A DNA stretch of 64,000 nucleotides from Paradesertivirga mongoliensis (lineage in GTDB: Bacteria; Bacteroidota; Bacteroidia; Sphingobacteriales; Sphingobacteriaceae): NCBI RefSeq assembly GCF_024436395.1, contig NZ_JAFMZO010000003.1, forward strand, positions 682,001 through 746,000, in the 5' to 3' direction. The position numbers and the translations under genes were made by a program. The notes under the pieces are model-generated. The model was not told where the DNA came from and searched no databases. It saw only the letters and a list, made by a program, of their open reading frames with translations. Shown here piece after piece: positions 28,039 through 36,529 of this stretch (the first letter of the stretch is position 1; every line of letters starts with the position of its first letter).

Positions 28039-28596
28039 TTATTTTTTAGCTGCAGATTTACCTGCTTTTCTTCTTAACTCTTCACCTACAAACTTGATAC
28101 CTTTACCTTTGTAAGGCTCAGGAGCGCGTAGCGAACGGATCTTTGCAGCTACTTGTCCTAATAATTGTTTGTCGATACTCTCTAATATAATTGTTGGGTT
28201 CTTACCTTTTTCTGCAGTTGTAGCAACCTTAATCTCTTTCGGAAGCTCAAATACATAATGGTGAGAATAACCTAATACAAGGTCTAACGTGTTGCCGGCG
28301 TTAGTAGCACGGTAACCCACACCCACTAATTCCTGCTCTAATTTATATCCTTCTGTAACACCTTTAACCATATTGTTTAAAAGTGAGCGATACAAACCGT
28401 GCAATGCTTTATGACGTTTCTGATCTGAAGGACGCTGAACAATGATTTGTCCGTCTTCCTGAGAAATTGTAATATCCGAATCAACCTTCTGGGTTAATTC
28501 TCCTTTTGCTCCCTTGATAGTAACAACGTTATCAGCAGAAACTGTAACGGTAACTCCACTTGGGATAGCGATTGGGGCTTTTCCTATTCTTGACAT
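28039..28596 (-). CDS. rplF: 50S ribosomal protein L6
   Basis: 185 residues. Two tandem L6 folds; binds 23S rRNA near the sarcin-ricin loop and factor-binding site. '[17 protein letters not shown]' start and C-terminal '[20 protein letters not shown]' are diagnostic. Confidence 0.98.
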   Translation of the reverse strand: MSRIGKAPIAIPSGVTVTVSADNVVTIKGAKGELTQKVDSDITISQEDGQIIVQRPSDQKRHKALHGLYRSLLNNMVKGVTEGYKLEQELVGVGYRATNAGNTLDLVLGYSHHYVFELPKEIKVATTAEKGKNPTIILESIDKQLLGQVAAKIRSLRAPEPYKGKGIKFVGEELRRKAGKSAAKK

Positions 28597-28613
28597 CGTT
28601 TAATCTCCTTTGA

Positions 28614-29012
28614 TTAATAAACGTAACATAAAACTTCACCACCGATGTTCAAGTTCCGGGCTTCCTTATCAGTCATTACACCTTTAGAAGTGGAAAGGAT
28701 AGCGATCCCTAAACCGTTTAATACTCGTGGCATTTTTTCAACACCTGCATACTTTCTCAAACCTGGCTTACTCACACGGGCTAAAGTGCGAATAGCAGAA
28801 ACTTTAGTAATCGGATGATATTTCAAAGCGATTTTAATTGTGCCTTGTACAATATTATCGTCAAACTTATAGTTGGCGATGTAACCTTTGTCAAAAAGTA
28901 CTTTGGTAATTTCCTTTTTGAGGTTTGATGCAGGAATTTCTACAACCCTGTGGTTGGCCTTGATGGCATTCCTTACTCTCGTAAGATAATCTGCTATTGG
29001 ATCTGTATTCAT
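28614..29012 (-). CDS. rpsH: 30S ribosomal protein S8
   Basis: 132 residues. Binds 16S helix 21 and is the translational repressor of the spc operon in E. coli. 'DPIADYLTRVRNAIKANH' and 'LNGLGIAILSTSKGVMTDKE' are diagnostic. A 150-bp spacer to rpsN, unusually long for this operon, contains a hairpin and an inverted heptamer array. Confidence 0.98.
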   Translation of the reverse strand: MNTDPIADYLTRVRNAIKANHRVVEIPASNLKKEITKVLFDKGYIANYKFDDNIVQGTIKIALKYHPITKVSAIRTLARVSKPGLRKYAGVEKMPRVLNGLGIAILSTSKGVMTDKEARNLNIGGEVLCYVY

Positions 29013-29039
29013 TATTGTTTGTTATGATGGTGGTTTCCT

Positions 29040-29055
29040 TCCCGATACATCGGGA
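29040..29055. repeat. TCCCGAT hairpin in the rpsN-rpsH spacer
   Basis: Perfect 7-bp stem TCCCGAT/ATCGGGA with a 2-nt spacer, related in sequence to the 21127-21151 hairpin. Confidence 0.5.
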
Positions 29056-29078
29056 CGACCTTCCATCGGTTAATTTTC

Positions 29079-29162
29079 AAATTAAAAAGTCAAAAGTAGA
29101 AATTCAAAGCAGCACACCAGTACTTTTTTTGAATTTTTACTTTTAAATTTTGACTTATATGC
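29079..29162. repeat. Inverted pair of heptamer blocks, rpsN-rpsH spacer
   Basis: Left block AAATTAA, AAAGTCA, AAAGTAG, AAATTCA, AAGCAGC (29079-29113) and right block TACTTTT, TTTGAAT, TTTTACT, TTTAAAT, TTTGACT, TATATGC (29121-29162), each in exact 7-bp register. Seventeen consecutive bases of the left block (AAAAGTAGAAATTCAAA) pair with the right block with a single G.U. Lies immediately upstream of rpsH. Confidence 0.75.
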
Positions 29163-29432
29163 TTACCAGCTTGCTTTTTTAACTCCCGGTATCTTGCCAG
29201 CCAAAGCCATTTCACGGAATGTTACCCGTGAAATACCGAACTGACGCATATATCCGCGAGGACGACCTGTTAATTTACAACGATTGTGCAAACGTACAGG
29301 TGAAGAGTTTTTAGGGAGTTTGTCTAATCCAACAAAATCACCTTCAGCTTTTAAGGCTGCTCTTTTCTCAGCGTACTTGGCAACTAATTTTGCACGTTTT
29401 ACTTCGCGTGCTTTTACACCTTCCTTAGCCAT
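29163..29432 (-). CDS. rpsN: 30S ribosomal protein S14
   Basis: 89 residues, the longer zinc-independent S14 form (no CxxC pairs). '[20 protein letters not shown]' and '[20 protein letters not shown]' are diagnostic. Its start overlaps the end of rplE by 8 bp, so the two are probably translationally coupled. Confidence 0.98.
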   Translation of the reverse strand: MAKEGVKAREVKRAKLVAKYAEKRAALKAEGDFVGLDKLPKNSSPVRLHNRCKLTGRPRGYMRQFGISRVTFREMALAGKIPGVKKASW

Positions 29433-29991
29433 TGTTTACTGCTTGATTTTTAAATGGTAAACCGAATTGTTTAAGTAACTCAAGTGCTTCAACATCGTTA
29501 TCAGCAGAAGTTACGAATGTGATATCCATACCCATGATCTTGTTGATCTTGTCAATGTTGATCTCAGGGAAAATGATTTGCTCAGTGATACCTAAAGTAT
29601 AGTTTCCACGTCCGTCAAAACCTTTATCATTGATTCCTTTGAAATCACGGATACGAGGCAAAGCAACAGAAATTAAACGATCAAGGAACTCGTACATATG
29701 AGTGTCGCGCAATGTTACACGAACGCCAACTGGCATCCCTTTACGTAATTTGAAGTTTGAAATATCTTTTTTAGATTTTGCAGCTACGGCTTGCTGACCT
29801 GTAATGGTGCTAAGCTCATTAATTGCAGTCTCAATTAACTTCTTATCAGTTGTTGCAGCACCAACCCCTTGGTTGATTGCAATTTTCTGAAGCTTTGGAA
29901 CCTGCATTACGCTTTTGTATTGAAATTTATCTTTAAGCGCAGTGCGGATCTCTTCTTTATATTTAGATTTTAATCTAGGAACGTATGTCAT
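29425..29991 (-). CDS. rplE: 50S ribosomal protein L5
   Basis: 188 residues. Binds 5S rRNA and contacts S13 and P-site tRNA. '[19 protein letters not shown]', '[15 protein letters not shown]' and '[15 protein letters not shown]' are diagnostic. Overlaps both neighbours (4 bp with rplX, 8 bp with rpsN). Confidence 0.98.
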   Translation of the reverse strand: MTYVPRLKSKYKEEIRTALKDKFQYKSVMQVPKLQKIAINQGVGAATTDKKLIETAINELSTITGQQAVAAKSKKDISNFKLRKGMPVGVRVTLRDTHMYEFLDRLISVALPRIRDFKGINDKGFDGRGNYTLGITEQIIFPEINIDKINKIMGMDITFVTSADNDVEALELLKQFGLPFKNQAVNNG

Positions 29992-30332
29992 AACTTAATT
30001 TCCTCTCCAGATTTTTTGGTTATACGAACCGATTTTCCTTCAGCATTTTTTTTCTTACCCACACGGCTTGGCTTACCTGTCTTTGCGTCGATAACCATTA
30101 AGTTAGACACATGTATTGAAGCTTCCTTCTTAACAATACCCCCGTTTGGATTAGTAGCGCTAGGCTTAGTATGCTTAGATACCATATTAGCACCTTCAAC
30201 AATCGCACGATTCGTTTTAAGAATTACCTCTGTTATTTTGCCTTGCTTTCCCTTTGAATCTCCGGCCATTACCTGCACTAAATCCCCTTTACGGATCTTA
30301 AGCTTAGGTATTATATTTAATTTCTTCTGCAT
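29988..30332 (-). CDS. rplX: 50S ribosomal protein L24
   Basis: 114 residues. Assembly-initiator protein with a KOW motif ('[20 protein letters not shown]', about 13-32). Lies one base from the rplN stop and overlaps rplE by 4 bp. Confidence 0.98.
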   Translation of the reverse strand: MQKKLNIIPKLKIRKGDLVQVMAGDSKGKQGKITEVILKTNRAIVEGANMVSKHTKPSATNPNGGIVKKEASIHVSNLMVIDAKTGKPSRVGKKKNAEGKSVRITKKSGEEIKL

Positions 30333-30333
30333 G

Positions 30334-30702
30334 TTATAGTACCTCCGGTGCTAATGATACAATTTTCATGAATTGTTTTTCACGCAGTTCTCTTGCAACC
30401 GGGCCAAAGATACGTGTACCACGTGGCTCGTCTTGTGCATTTAATAATACTGCTGCGTTATCGTCGAAGCGAATGTAAGAACCGTCTTTACGTCTTACTT
30501 CTTTCTTAGTTCTAACAACAACTGCTTTTGAAACAGTTCCCTTCTTAACGTTACCTGATGGAAGCGCGCTTTTCACCGTAACAACGATTTTATCGCCTAC
30601 AGATGCATAACGCTTGCCGGTACCGCCAAGAACACGGATAACTAAAACTTCTTTAGCTCCGCTGTTGTCAGCAACATTCAGTCTTGATTCCTGTTGTACC
30701 AT
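30334..30702 (-). CDS. rplN: 50S ribosomal protein L14
   Basis: 122 residues. Five-stranded barrel at the subunit interface (intersubunit bridge). '[20 protein letters not shown]' start and '[20 protein letters not shown]' are diagnostic. One base separates it from rpsQ. Confidence 0.98.
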   Translation of the reverse strand: MVQQESRLNVADNSGAKEVLVIRVLGGTGKRYASVGDKIVVTVKSALPSGNVKKGTVSKAVVVRTKKEVRRKDGSYIRFDDNAAVLLNAQDEPRGTRIFGPVARELREKQFMKIVSLAPEVL

Positions 30703-30703
30703 G

Positions 30704-30958
30704 TTACTTAGCCCTTTCTAAAATTTCAACTAATCTCCAGTTTTTAGTTTTACTCAGCGGACGAGTCTCCATTATAACAACAGTATCACCGATACCACAT
30801 GTGTTAGTTTCGTCATGAGCCATAAATTTGGTAGTCTTCTTCACGAACTTACCATAAATCGGGTGCTTTACTTTTCTTTCTACAGCTACCACGATAGATT
30901 TCTCCATCTTGTTGCTAACCACGAGCCCGATACGTGTTTTTCTTAATTTTCTTTCCAT
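30704..30958 (-). CDS. rpsQ: 30S ribosomal protein S17
   Basis: 84 residues, OB-fold primary 16S-binding protein. '[20 protein letters not shown]' and '[19 protein letters not shown]' are typical. Confidence 0.98.
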   Translation of the reverse strand: MERKLRKTRIGLVVSNKMEKSIVVAVERKVKHPIYGKFVKKTTKFMAHDETNTCGIGDTVVIMETRPLSKTKNWRLVEILERAK

Positions 30959-30971
30959 TTGGAGTATAAAA

Positions 30972-31181
30972 TTATTTTGTTTCAGAAGCGGACTGCGCCT
31001 TGCGGTTAGTCAATTCTGTGTTTAAACGAGCGATATCTTTACGGATTTTATTGATCCTAAGAGGATTTTCAATCGCAGATACCGTGTGTGCAAATCTTAA
31101 CTTAGTAAGGTTTGCTCGTTCTTCATTAATTCTCGCAACGATCTCTTCAGTAGATAGCTCTAAAATTTCTGAGTTTTTCAT
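30972..31181 (-). CDS. rpmC: 50S ribosomal protein L29
   Basis: 69 residues, two-helix hairpin protein near the peptide exit, docking region for trigger factor and SRP. '[20 protein letters not shown]' is diagnostic. Confidence 0.97.
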   Translation of the reverse strand: MKNSEILELSTEEIVARINEERANLTKLRFAHTVSAIENPLRINKIRKDIARLNTELTNRKAQSASETK

Positions 31182-31203
31182 TTGTTTTTTCTTTCTTTAG
31201 AGA

Positions 31204-31626
31204 TTAAGCCTCTACGTAATCCCTACGCAGGACGAATTTAGTTTGAACGGGTAATTTTTGAGCGGCTAAACGTAATGCCTCTTTGGCTACTTCCAAAGGC
31301 ACACCTTCAGCTTCAAATATCATTCTACCTGGACGCACTACTGCAACCCAGTATTCTGGAGCACCTTTACCTTTACCCATACGTACTTCCGCAGGTTTTT
31401 TGGTAACTGGTTTATCAGGGAAAATACGGATCCACACCTGACCTTCACGTTTCATAAAACGGGTAACCGCGATACGAGCTGCTTCAATCTGGCGACTGGT
31501 AATCCAGGCTGGTTCCAGTGATTTAATTCCAAAAGAACCAAATGCTAGTTCTGCACCACGAGTGGCGAGACCTTTCATTTTGCCTTTTTGCATCTTCCTG
31601 AACTTCGTTCTTTTTGGCTGTAACAT
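31204..31626 (-). CDS. rplP: 50S ribosomal protein L16
   Basis: 140 residues. Sits near the A-site and is needed for full peptidyl-transferase assembly. '[19 protein letters not shown]', '[20 protein letters not shown]' are diagnostic. Confidence 0.98.
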   Translation of the reverse strand: MLQPKRTKFRKMQKGKMKGLATRGAELAFGSFGIKSLEPAWITSRQIEAARIAVTRFMKREGQVWIRIFPDKPVTKKPAEVRMGKGKGAPEYWVAVVRPGRMIFEAEGVPLEVAKEALRLAAQKLPVQTKFVLRRDYVEA

Positions 31627-31667
31627 GTTCTTATATATTTATCGAAAAACGATGTCTAAAATTTAAA

Positions 31668-32546
31668 TTATTTCTTTCCTCTAAAGCCGCCTGCACCAGC
31701 GCCGCCACCGCGATTTTGACCGCCGCCACGGTTAGCACCAGGTCCGCCGCCACGATTTTGACCACCGCCACGGTTATCACCGCCACGTCTGTCGTTGCCG
31801 CCACCGCGTCTGTCATTTCCGCCAGCACGTCTGTCTGCACCACCGGCAAAACCACCAGCTTCAGCACCATCTCTGCCTCTTACACCTGCAGTTTGACCAA
31901 TGTTAGGAGAAAGATCACGCTTTCCGTAAACTTCACCTTTACAGATCCATACCTTAACACCAATCTTACCATAAGTAGTAAGAGCTTCTGCTAAAGCATA
32001 GTCGATATCGGCACGGAAAGTATGCAAAGGAATTCTTCCTTCTTTATACTGCTCGGTACGCGCCATCTCGGCACCACCTAAACGGCCTGAACACATTACT
32101 TTAATTCCTTCAGCCCCCATTCTCATGGTTGACGCAATTGTTGTTTTCATTGCACGACGGAAAGAAATACGGGCCTCTAATTGTTTAGCGATACCTTCGC
32201 CAACCAACTGAGCGTCTAATTCGGGACGTTTGATCTCAAAGATGTTGATTTGAACGTCTTTCTTAGTAAGCTTTTTAAGCTCTTCCTTCAATCTGTCTAC
32301 TTCTTGTCCACCTTTACCGATTACGATTCCCGGACGAGCCGTGTGAATAGTAACAGTAATACGCTTTAATGTACGCTCAATAACTACTTTAGAAATACCA
32401 CCTTTTGCAATACGTGCAGCGATGTACTTTCTGATTTTTTCGTCTTCAACTAATTTATCGGAGTAGTTGTTGCCACCGAACCAGTTAGAATCCCAACCTT
32501 TGATGATTCCTAATCTGTTACCTATTGGATGTGCTTTCTGTCCCAT
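31668..32546 (-). CDS. rpsC: 30S ribosomal protein S3 with long Gly/Arg/Asn-rich tail
   Basis: 292 residues. Residues 1-215 are canonical S3: KH domain ('[20 protein letters not shown]', about 72-91) and C-terminal domain ending '[18 protein letters not shown]', lining the mRNA entry tunnel with helicase function. Residues about 222-292 are a low-complexity tail built of 'NDRRGG', 'GGGQNRGGG' and 'GANRGGG' repeats, longer than in E. coli S3 (233 residues in total). It resembles RGG RNA-binding tails. The reading frame is intact and rplP follows in order, so the tail is genuine coding sequence. Confidence 0.97.
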   Translation of the reverse strand: MGQKAHPIGNRLGIIKGWDSNWFGGNNYSDKLVEDEKIRKYIAARIAKGGISKVVIERTLKRITVTIHTARPGIVIGKGGQEVDRLKEELKKLTKKDVQINIFEIKRPELDAQLVGEGIAKQLEARISFRRAMKTTIASTMRMGAEGIKVMCSGRLGGAEMARTEQYKEGRIPLHTFRADIDYALAEALTTYGKIGVKVWICKGEVYGKRDLSPNIGQTAGVRGRDGAEAGGFAGGADRRAGGNDRRGGGNDRRGGDNRGGGQNRGGGPGANRGGGQNRGGGAGAGGFRGKK

Positions 32547-32549
32547 TCC

Positions 32550-32912
32550 TTATTTAGTTTCAGTTTGAACGTTTTTTGTATCTACGATGATAGTTACGTG
32601 GTTTGAACGCTTACGAATTCTGTGACCACGACCCTGAGGAGCTGGTCTAAGTCTTTTTAATTGGCGGCCTCCGTCAACAGTAACTGTTTTTACAAACAAT
32701 TCGTTGTCTTCAGGACGCTGACCTTCGTTCTTAGCTTCCCAGTTTTTTATTGCAGACAGTAACAGTTTCTCAACTCTTTGTGCTGCTTCTTTATTTGTAT
32801 ACTTTAAGATGTATAACGCTTTCTCTACACGTTCACCACGGATCAGGTCAACAACCAATCGCATTTTACGAGGTGAGGTAGGGCAATCATTTAATTTTGC
32901 TACTGCTTCCAT
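32550..32912 (-). CDS. rplV: 50S ribosomal protein L22
   Basis: 120 residues. Its beta-hairpin lines the exit tunnel and influences macrolide binding. '[20 protein letters not shown]' and '[19 protein letters not shown]' are diagnostic. Confidence 0.98.
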   Translation of the reverse strand: MEAVAKLNDCPTSPRKMRLVVDLIRGERVEKALYILKYTNKEAAQRVEKLLLSAIKNWEAKNEGQRPEDNELFVKTVTVDGGRQLKRLRPAPQGRGHRIRKRSNHVTIIVDTKNVQTETK

Positions 32913-32915
32913 GGC

Positions 32916-33182
32916 TTATTTTTTCTTTTCAGCGTGACCTCTAAATGTTCTGGTTGGAGCGAACTCGCCCATTTTATGACCAACCATGTTCTCAGTTACA
33001 TAAACAGGAATGAATTTATTTCCGTTGTGAACTGCAAACGTATGTCCCACGAAATCCGGAGAAATCATTGAACGGCGAGACCAAGTTTTGATTACTGATT
33101 TCTTGTTACTTTCTGTCATAGAAACCACTTTGGCTTCTAAGTTATGATCTATGTAAGGACCTTTTTTAAGTGAACGTGCCAT
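32916..33182 (-). CDS. rpsS: 30S ribosomal protein S19
   Basis: 88 residues. Head protein near the A site, forms a complex with S13. '[18 protein letters not shown]', '[19 protein letters not shown]' are diagnostic. Its start touches the rplB stop. Confidence 0.98.
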   Translation of the reverse strand: MARSLKKGPYIDHNLEAKVVSMTESNKKSVIKTWSRRSMISPDFVGHTFAVHNGNKFIPVYVTENMVGHKMGEFAPTRTFRGHAEKKK

Positions 33183-34006
33183 TATTTCTTCCTTCCTTCA
33201 ATTATGTAACGGTTTGAACCTTTTTGTTTGTTACGAGTCTTGTAGCCTTTAGCCAATAAACCTTTTCTTGAGCGAGGGTGACCACCAGATGATCTACCTT
33301 CACCACCACCCATAGGGTGATCTACCGGGTTCATCGCAACACCTCTTACTCTTGGTCTTCTACCCAACCAGCGTTTTCTACCTGCTTTACCTAACACTTC
33401 GTTAGCTTTTTCAGAGTTCGAAACTGATCCAATAGTAGCCATGCAAGTAGACAAAATCATTCGGGTTTCGCCAGAAGGCATTTTGATAATTGCATATTTG
33501 CCGTCACGTGCTGAAAGCTGAGCGTAAGTACCTGCACTACGTGCGATAGATGCGCCCTGACCTGGATTCAATTCAATGTTATGAATAATAGAACCAAGAG
33601 GAATGCTCTTTAAAGGAAGTGCGTTTCCAACTTCGGGAGCTACTGCTTGTCCAGAAATAACAGTCTGTCCAACTACTAATCCCGTAGGAGCAATAATGTA
33701 ACGTTTTTCACCATCAACGTAATTCAATAAAGCAATACGTGCAGTACGGTTAGGATCGTACTCGATTGTGGCAACTGTTGCGGGGATATCTTGTTTATCG
33801 CGTTTAAAATCAATCAATCGGTATGACTTTTTATGTCCCCCACCGAGATAACGCATAGTCATTTTACCGGAATGGTTTCTACCACCTGATTTCTTAATAG
33901 AAACTACTAACGATTTTTCAGGAACGTTTGTAGTTACATCAGAATAATCGGCTCCAACTCGGAAACGAGTACCAGGGGTAACCGGTTTAAATCTTCTAAC
34001 TGCCAT
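33182..34006 (-). CDS. rplB: 50S ribosomal protein L2
   Basis: 274 residues. Required for subunit association and peptidyl-transferase activity. '[20 protein letters not shown]' and the catalytic-centre segment '[20 protein letters not shown]' with the conserved His are visible. Overlaps rpsS by one base. Confidence 0.98.
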   Translation of the reverse strand: MAVRRFKPVTPGTRFRVGADYSDVTTNVPEKSLVVSIKKSGGRNHSGKMTMRYLGGGHKKSYRLIDFKRDKQDIPATVATIEYDPNRTARIALLNYVDGEKRYIIAPTGLVVGQTVISGQAVAPEVGNALPLKSIPLGSIIHNIELNPGQGASIARSAGTYAQLSARDGKYAIIKMPSGETRMILSTCMATIGSVSNSEKANEVLGKAGRKRWLGRRPRVRGVAMNPVDHPMGGGEGRSSGGHPRSRKGLLAKGYKTRNKQKGSNRYIIEGRKK

Positions 34007-34013
34007 GTCTTAA

Positions 34014-34304
34014 TTATATATTGCTGTAAAAGTCAATAACTTCACCTTCTTTCATCGTTACAATTGCTTTTTTGTATTTAGGAGTGCGTCCTGTAACTAA
34101 TCCGGCTTTTGTTTGACGATTTTTTGATTTTCCAGATACCACCATGGTGTTGATAGCAACGATGCTAACTCCATACATCTGCTCAATTGCCGATTTGATC
34201 TGCAATTTATTGGCTCTGTGATCTACCTTAAATGAATAGCGGTTTGACTTTTCTGTTAAAGCCGACGCTTTTTCTGTTAAAATAGGTTTCTTTAAAATTT
34301 CCAT
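34014..34304 (-). CDS. rplW: 50S ribosomal protein L23
   Basis: 96 residues. Docking site for trigger factor and SRP at the exit tunnel. 'ILKKPILTEKASALTEKSNR' and 'ANKLQIKSAIEQMYGVSI' are diagnostic. Confidence 0.98.
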   Translation of the reverse strand: MEILKKPILTEKASALTEKSNRYSFKVDHRANKLQIKSAIEQMYGVSIVAINTMVVSGKSKNRQTKAGLVTGRTPKYKKAIVTMKEGEVIDFYSNI

Positions 34305-34305
34305 A

Positions 34306-34935
34306 TTACTTGGCGAATGCCTCCTCCAACATTTTAACAGAACCTGTAGTCAATAAAAGCTTCCCTGCATTTAGTACATCATGTGTATTTAAATCGGCTG
34401 CAGTTACAACTTTCGCTTTCTTAAGATTTCTGCTTGATAAATAAATATTGTTGTTAGCAGTCGGTAAAACCAATAAGGTTTTCACATCGCCAACTTTCAA
34501 ATCAGCTACGAGCTTTGCGTAGTTCTTAGTTTTAACAGCATCAAATGAGAAGTCCTCAAGAACTACTATATTATTATCTAATGCTTTGTATGTTAAAGCT
34601 GATCTACGAGCCAGTTGCTTTAATTTCTTATTCAACTTAAAGCTATAGTCGCGCGGTTGAGGACCGAATACACGCCCACCTCCATTAAACAAAGGCGACT
34701 TGATGTTACCCGCACGGGCGCCACCTGTACCTTTTTGCTTATGTAATTTACGGGTTGAACCGGCTATTTCGTTACGTTGCTTAGATTTATGAGTACCCTG
34801 GCGTTGGTTCGCCAAATATTGCTTAACATCTAAGTAGATTGCGTGATCATTTGGAGTTACACCAAATATCGCATCAGGAAGTTGCACCTTGGCACCTGTT
34901 TCTTTACCTGCTATGTTTACTACGTTAACTTCCAT
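34306..34935 (-). CDS. rplD: 50S ribosomal protein L4
   Basis: 209 residues. Tunnel-wall protein; in E. coli it also represses its own operon. '[20 protein letters not shown]' and '[20 protein letters not shown]' are diagnostic. ATG at 34935 ('[14 protein letters not shown]') is chosen over an upstream TTG in the rplC 3' end because it gives the family-standard N-terminus. It overlaps no gene by more than the adjacent rplC stop region. Confidence 0.96.
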   Translation of the reverse strand: MEVNVVNIAGKETGAKVQLPDAIFGVTPNDHAIYLDVKQYLANQRQGTHKSKQRNEIAGSTRKLHKQKGTGGARAGNIKSPLFNGGGRVFGPQPRDYSFKLNKKLKQLARRSALTYKALDNNIVVLEDFSFDAVKTKNYAKLVADLKVGDVKTLLVLPTANNNIYLSSRNLKKAKVVTAADLNTHDVLNAGKLLLTTGSVKMLEEAFAK

Positions 34936-34939
34936 CTCC

Positions 34940-35557
34940 TTATTTATCAACGATTACGTAAGAACCTTTAGCTCCCGGGATTGAACCGCTAACTACTAAT
35001 AAATTTTGTTCAGCATACACTTTCAAAACCTGAAGATTTTGAATTTTCACTCTGTCACCACCAGTACGACCCGCCATGCGCATTCCTTTGAATACACGTG
35101 AAGGCCATGAAGAAGCACCCAGTGAACCCGGAGCTCTTAACCTGTTGTGCTGACCGTGAGTCTGCATACCTACACCACCAAAACCGTGACGCTTTACAAC
35201 ACCTTGAAAACCTTTACCTTTTGAAGTTCCGACTACATCTACGAAGTCGCCTTCAGCAAAAATTTCTACAGTTACTGTGTCACCCAAACTTTTCTCATCT
35301 TCAAACGTTTTAAACTCCACAAGCTTACGCTTAGGAGTAGTGTTTGCTTTTGCGAAATGTCCTTTTAGTTGTGCAGATGTGTTTTTTTCTTTCTTTTCAT
35401 CGAAAGCTAACTGAACTGCTTCATAACCATCTTTCTCAGAGGTACGAAGTTGCGTTACAACGCAAGGGCCAGCTTCAATAACCGTACAAGGGATGTTTCT
35501 CCCTTCGGCATCAAAAATGCTGGTCATTCCTACTTTTTTTCCAATAATTCCTGACAT
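34940..35557 (-). CDS. rplC: 50S ribosomal protein L3
   Basis: 205 residues. Assembly initiator whose loop reaches the peptidyl-transferase centre. '[20 protein letters not shown]' start and '[20 protein letters not shown]' with the normally methylated Gln are visible. First gene of this transcription unit here: rpsJ, which usually precedes it, is 4.3 kb upstream beyond four unrelated genes. Promoter and leader lie at 35558-35663. Confidence 0.98.
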   Translation of the reverse strand: MSGIIGKKVGMTSIFDAEGRNIPCTVIEAGPCVVTQLRTSEKDGYEAVQLAFDEKKEKNTSAQLKGHFAKANTTPKRKLVEFKTFEDEKSLGDTVTVEIFAEGDFVDVVGTSKGKGFQGVVKRHGFGGVGMQTHGQHNRLRAPGSLGASSWPSRVFKGMRMAGRTGGDRVKIQNLQVLKVYAEQNLLVVSGSIPGAKGSYVIVDK

Positions 35558-35574
35558 TTTCTTTTTTATCTTTT

Positions 35575-35626
35575 TATGCCCATCGAAGCAGTAGGGCTTC
35601 GCTCAAGGCATGGTACTCCCTTTAAG
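35575..35626 (-). promoter_or_regulatory. Structured 5' leader of the rplC operon
   Basis: Between the predicted start of transcription (about 35626) and the rplC ATG, the RNA can form two hairpins. One is CTCCC-TTAAA-GGGAG. The other is a two-tier stem ATGCC...GGCAT (outer) and CGAAGC-N6-GCTTCG (inner), separated by a small internal loop. This is a candidate autoregulatory binding site for an operon-encoded ribosomal protein. Confidence 0.5.
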
Positions 35627-35632
35627 GGAGGG

Positions 35633-35663
35633 CAAAGATAGAAACAATTGATTAATAATCAAA
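35633..35663 (-). promoter_or_regulatory. Promoter of the rplC-rplQ superoperon
   Basis: On the minus strand TTTG (35663-35660), a 19-bp spacer and TATCTTTG (35640-35633): an exact match to the Bacteroidota consensus TTTG-N19-TAnnTTTG, about 76 bp before the rplC start. Confidence 0.85.
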
Positions 35664-35844
35664 TAGTGAGTTAGTTATTTTTCCCAAGTTTTTTATGATT
35701 TACTTTTAAGTCTTATTATTTGCGTGTGGCGGATCAAAAAATCCTCTGCGAAAAGATCGTTAACTAACCGTTAGTGTTGGGCAACGCGGAATTAAAAACT
35801 TTTCCTTGTAAGAATTGTTGATTTTCAAACCAATAAAAAGAACT

Positions 35845-36408
35845 ATGAAAACGAATGTATTAAGATTTATGGGAGCAGTGCTGGTCCCCGCCATGTTTGC
35901 ATGCAGCAGCTCTAACAATGATAACGCCAATGCTGATTCTACAGCTACTGACAGTACCGGCATGTCAGTTTCCCAAGCGTCTTACGTAAATTTAAGTACG
36001 GGCGAACCGGTGACAATAACCCAGGACACGGAAAAAGGCTATTATGTATACAGCGACACAAGACAGCCAGTAGAGAAAGATCTATTTTTCGTGGATGTAA
36101 CCTCCAATGATACTCTTTATGGTACCAAAGGTGTAGTGGTGAATAATGCCATTATTAAGACTCCAACTGGAAGCTGGTCGTTAAACGAATCGATGGTTGA
36201 ACGTGATGGCGATGAGATCAAAATCAAAACAGCCGATGGTAAATTAAAAATGGAAGGCGACGAGATGAAATACAAGGAAGGTGAGGAGATAAAAACGAAA
36301 GTTGACGGAGAGGAAACCAAGAGTAAGACTTCTGATTCAAAAACTAAAACAGACGGAGCTGAGTCGAAATCCAAAACTACTGATACGAAAGTAAAAGTAG
36401 AGGATTAA
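35845..36408 (+). CDS. Putative lipoprotein with Lys/Glu/Thr-rich repetitive tail
   Basis: 187 residues. N-terminal signal with lipobox-like 'VPAMFAC' (Cys about residue 20) followed by an Asn/Asp/Ser-rich linker, the usual pattern for Bacteroidota outer-membrane lipoproteins. A compact middle part (about 45-125) is followed by a repetitive charged tail with units like 'KTKVDGEETKSK' and 'SKTKTDGAESKSK'. ATG at 35845 gives the signal peptide; the upstream alternative would spoil it. Diverges from rplC and ends at a strong terminator. Function unknown. Confidence 0.78.
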   Translation: MKTNVLRFMGAVLVPAMFACSSSNNDNANADSTATDSTGMSVSQASYVNLSTGEPVTITQDTEKGYYVYSDTRQPVEKDLFFVDVTSNDTLYGTKGVVVNNAIIKTPTGSWSLNESMVERDGDEIKIKTADGKLKMEGDEMKYKEGEEIKTKVDGEETKSKTSDSKTKTDGAESKSKTTDTKVKVED

Positions 36409-36426
36409 CTCCTTCTCTCAACACCC

Positions 36427-36468
36427 AAAAAAAATAGCAGTAAGCCCATTCTTACTGCTATTTTTTTT
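36427..36468. terminator. Bidirectional terminator
   Basis: Perfect 18-bp stem AAAAAAAATAGCAGTAAG/CTTACTGCTATTTTTTTT, loop CCCATT, between the convergent lipoprotein and prephenate dehydrogenase genes. Confidence 0.95.
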
Positions 36469-36529
36469 GAAGCTTATTCTCTCAACAAATACCTGCTGCA
36501 ACGATTAACTAGCTTACTTATCACGCTAA

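Noticed and set aside
31614..31994. Ser/Thr-rich ORF opposite the rpsC tail and the Asp/Val-rich ORF in another frame
   Set aside because: Shadows of the GGN-rich repeat encoding the S3 tail.
34306..34950. Longer rplD starting at TTG 34950
   Set aside because: The extra five residues come from the rplC 3' end and are absent from typical L4 N-termini; ATG 34935 fits better.
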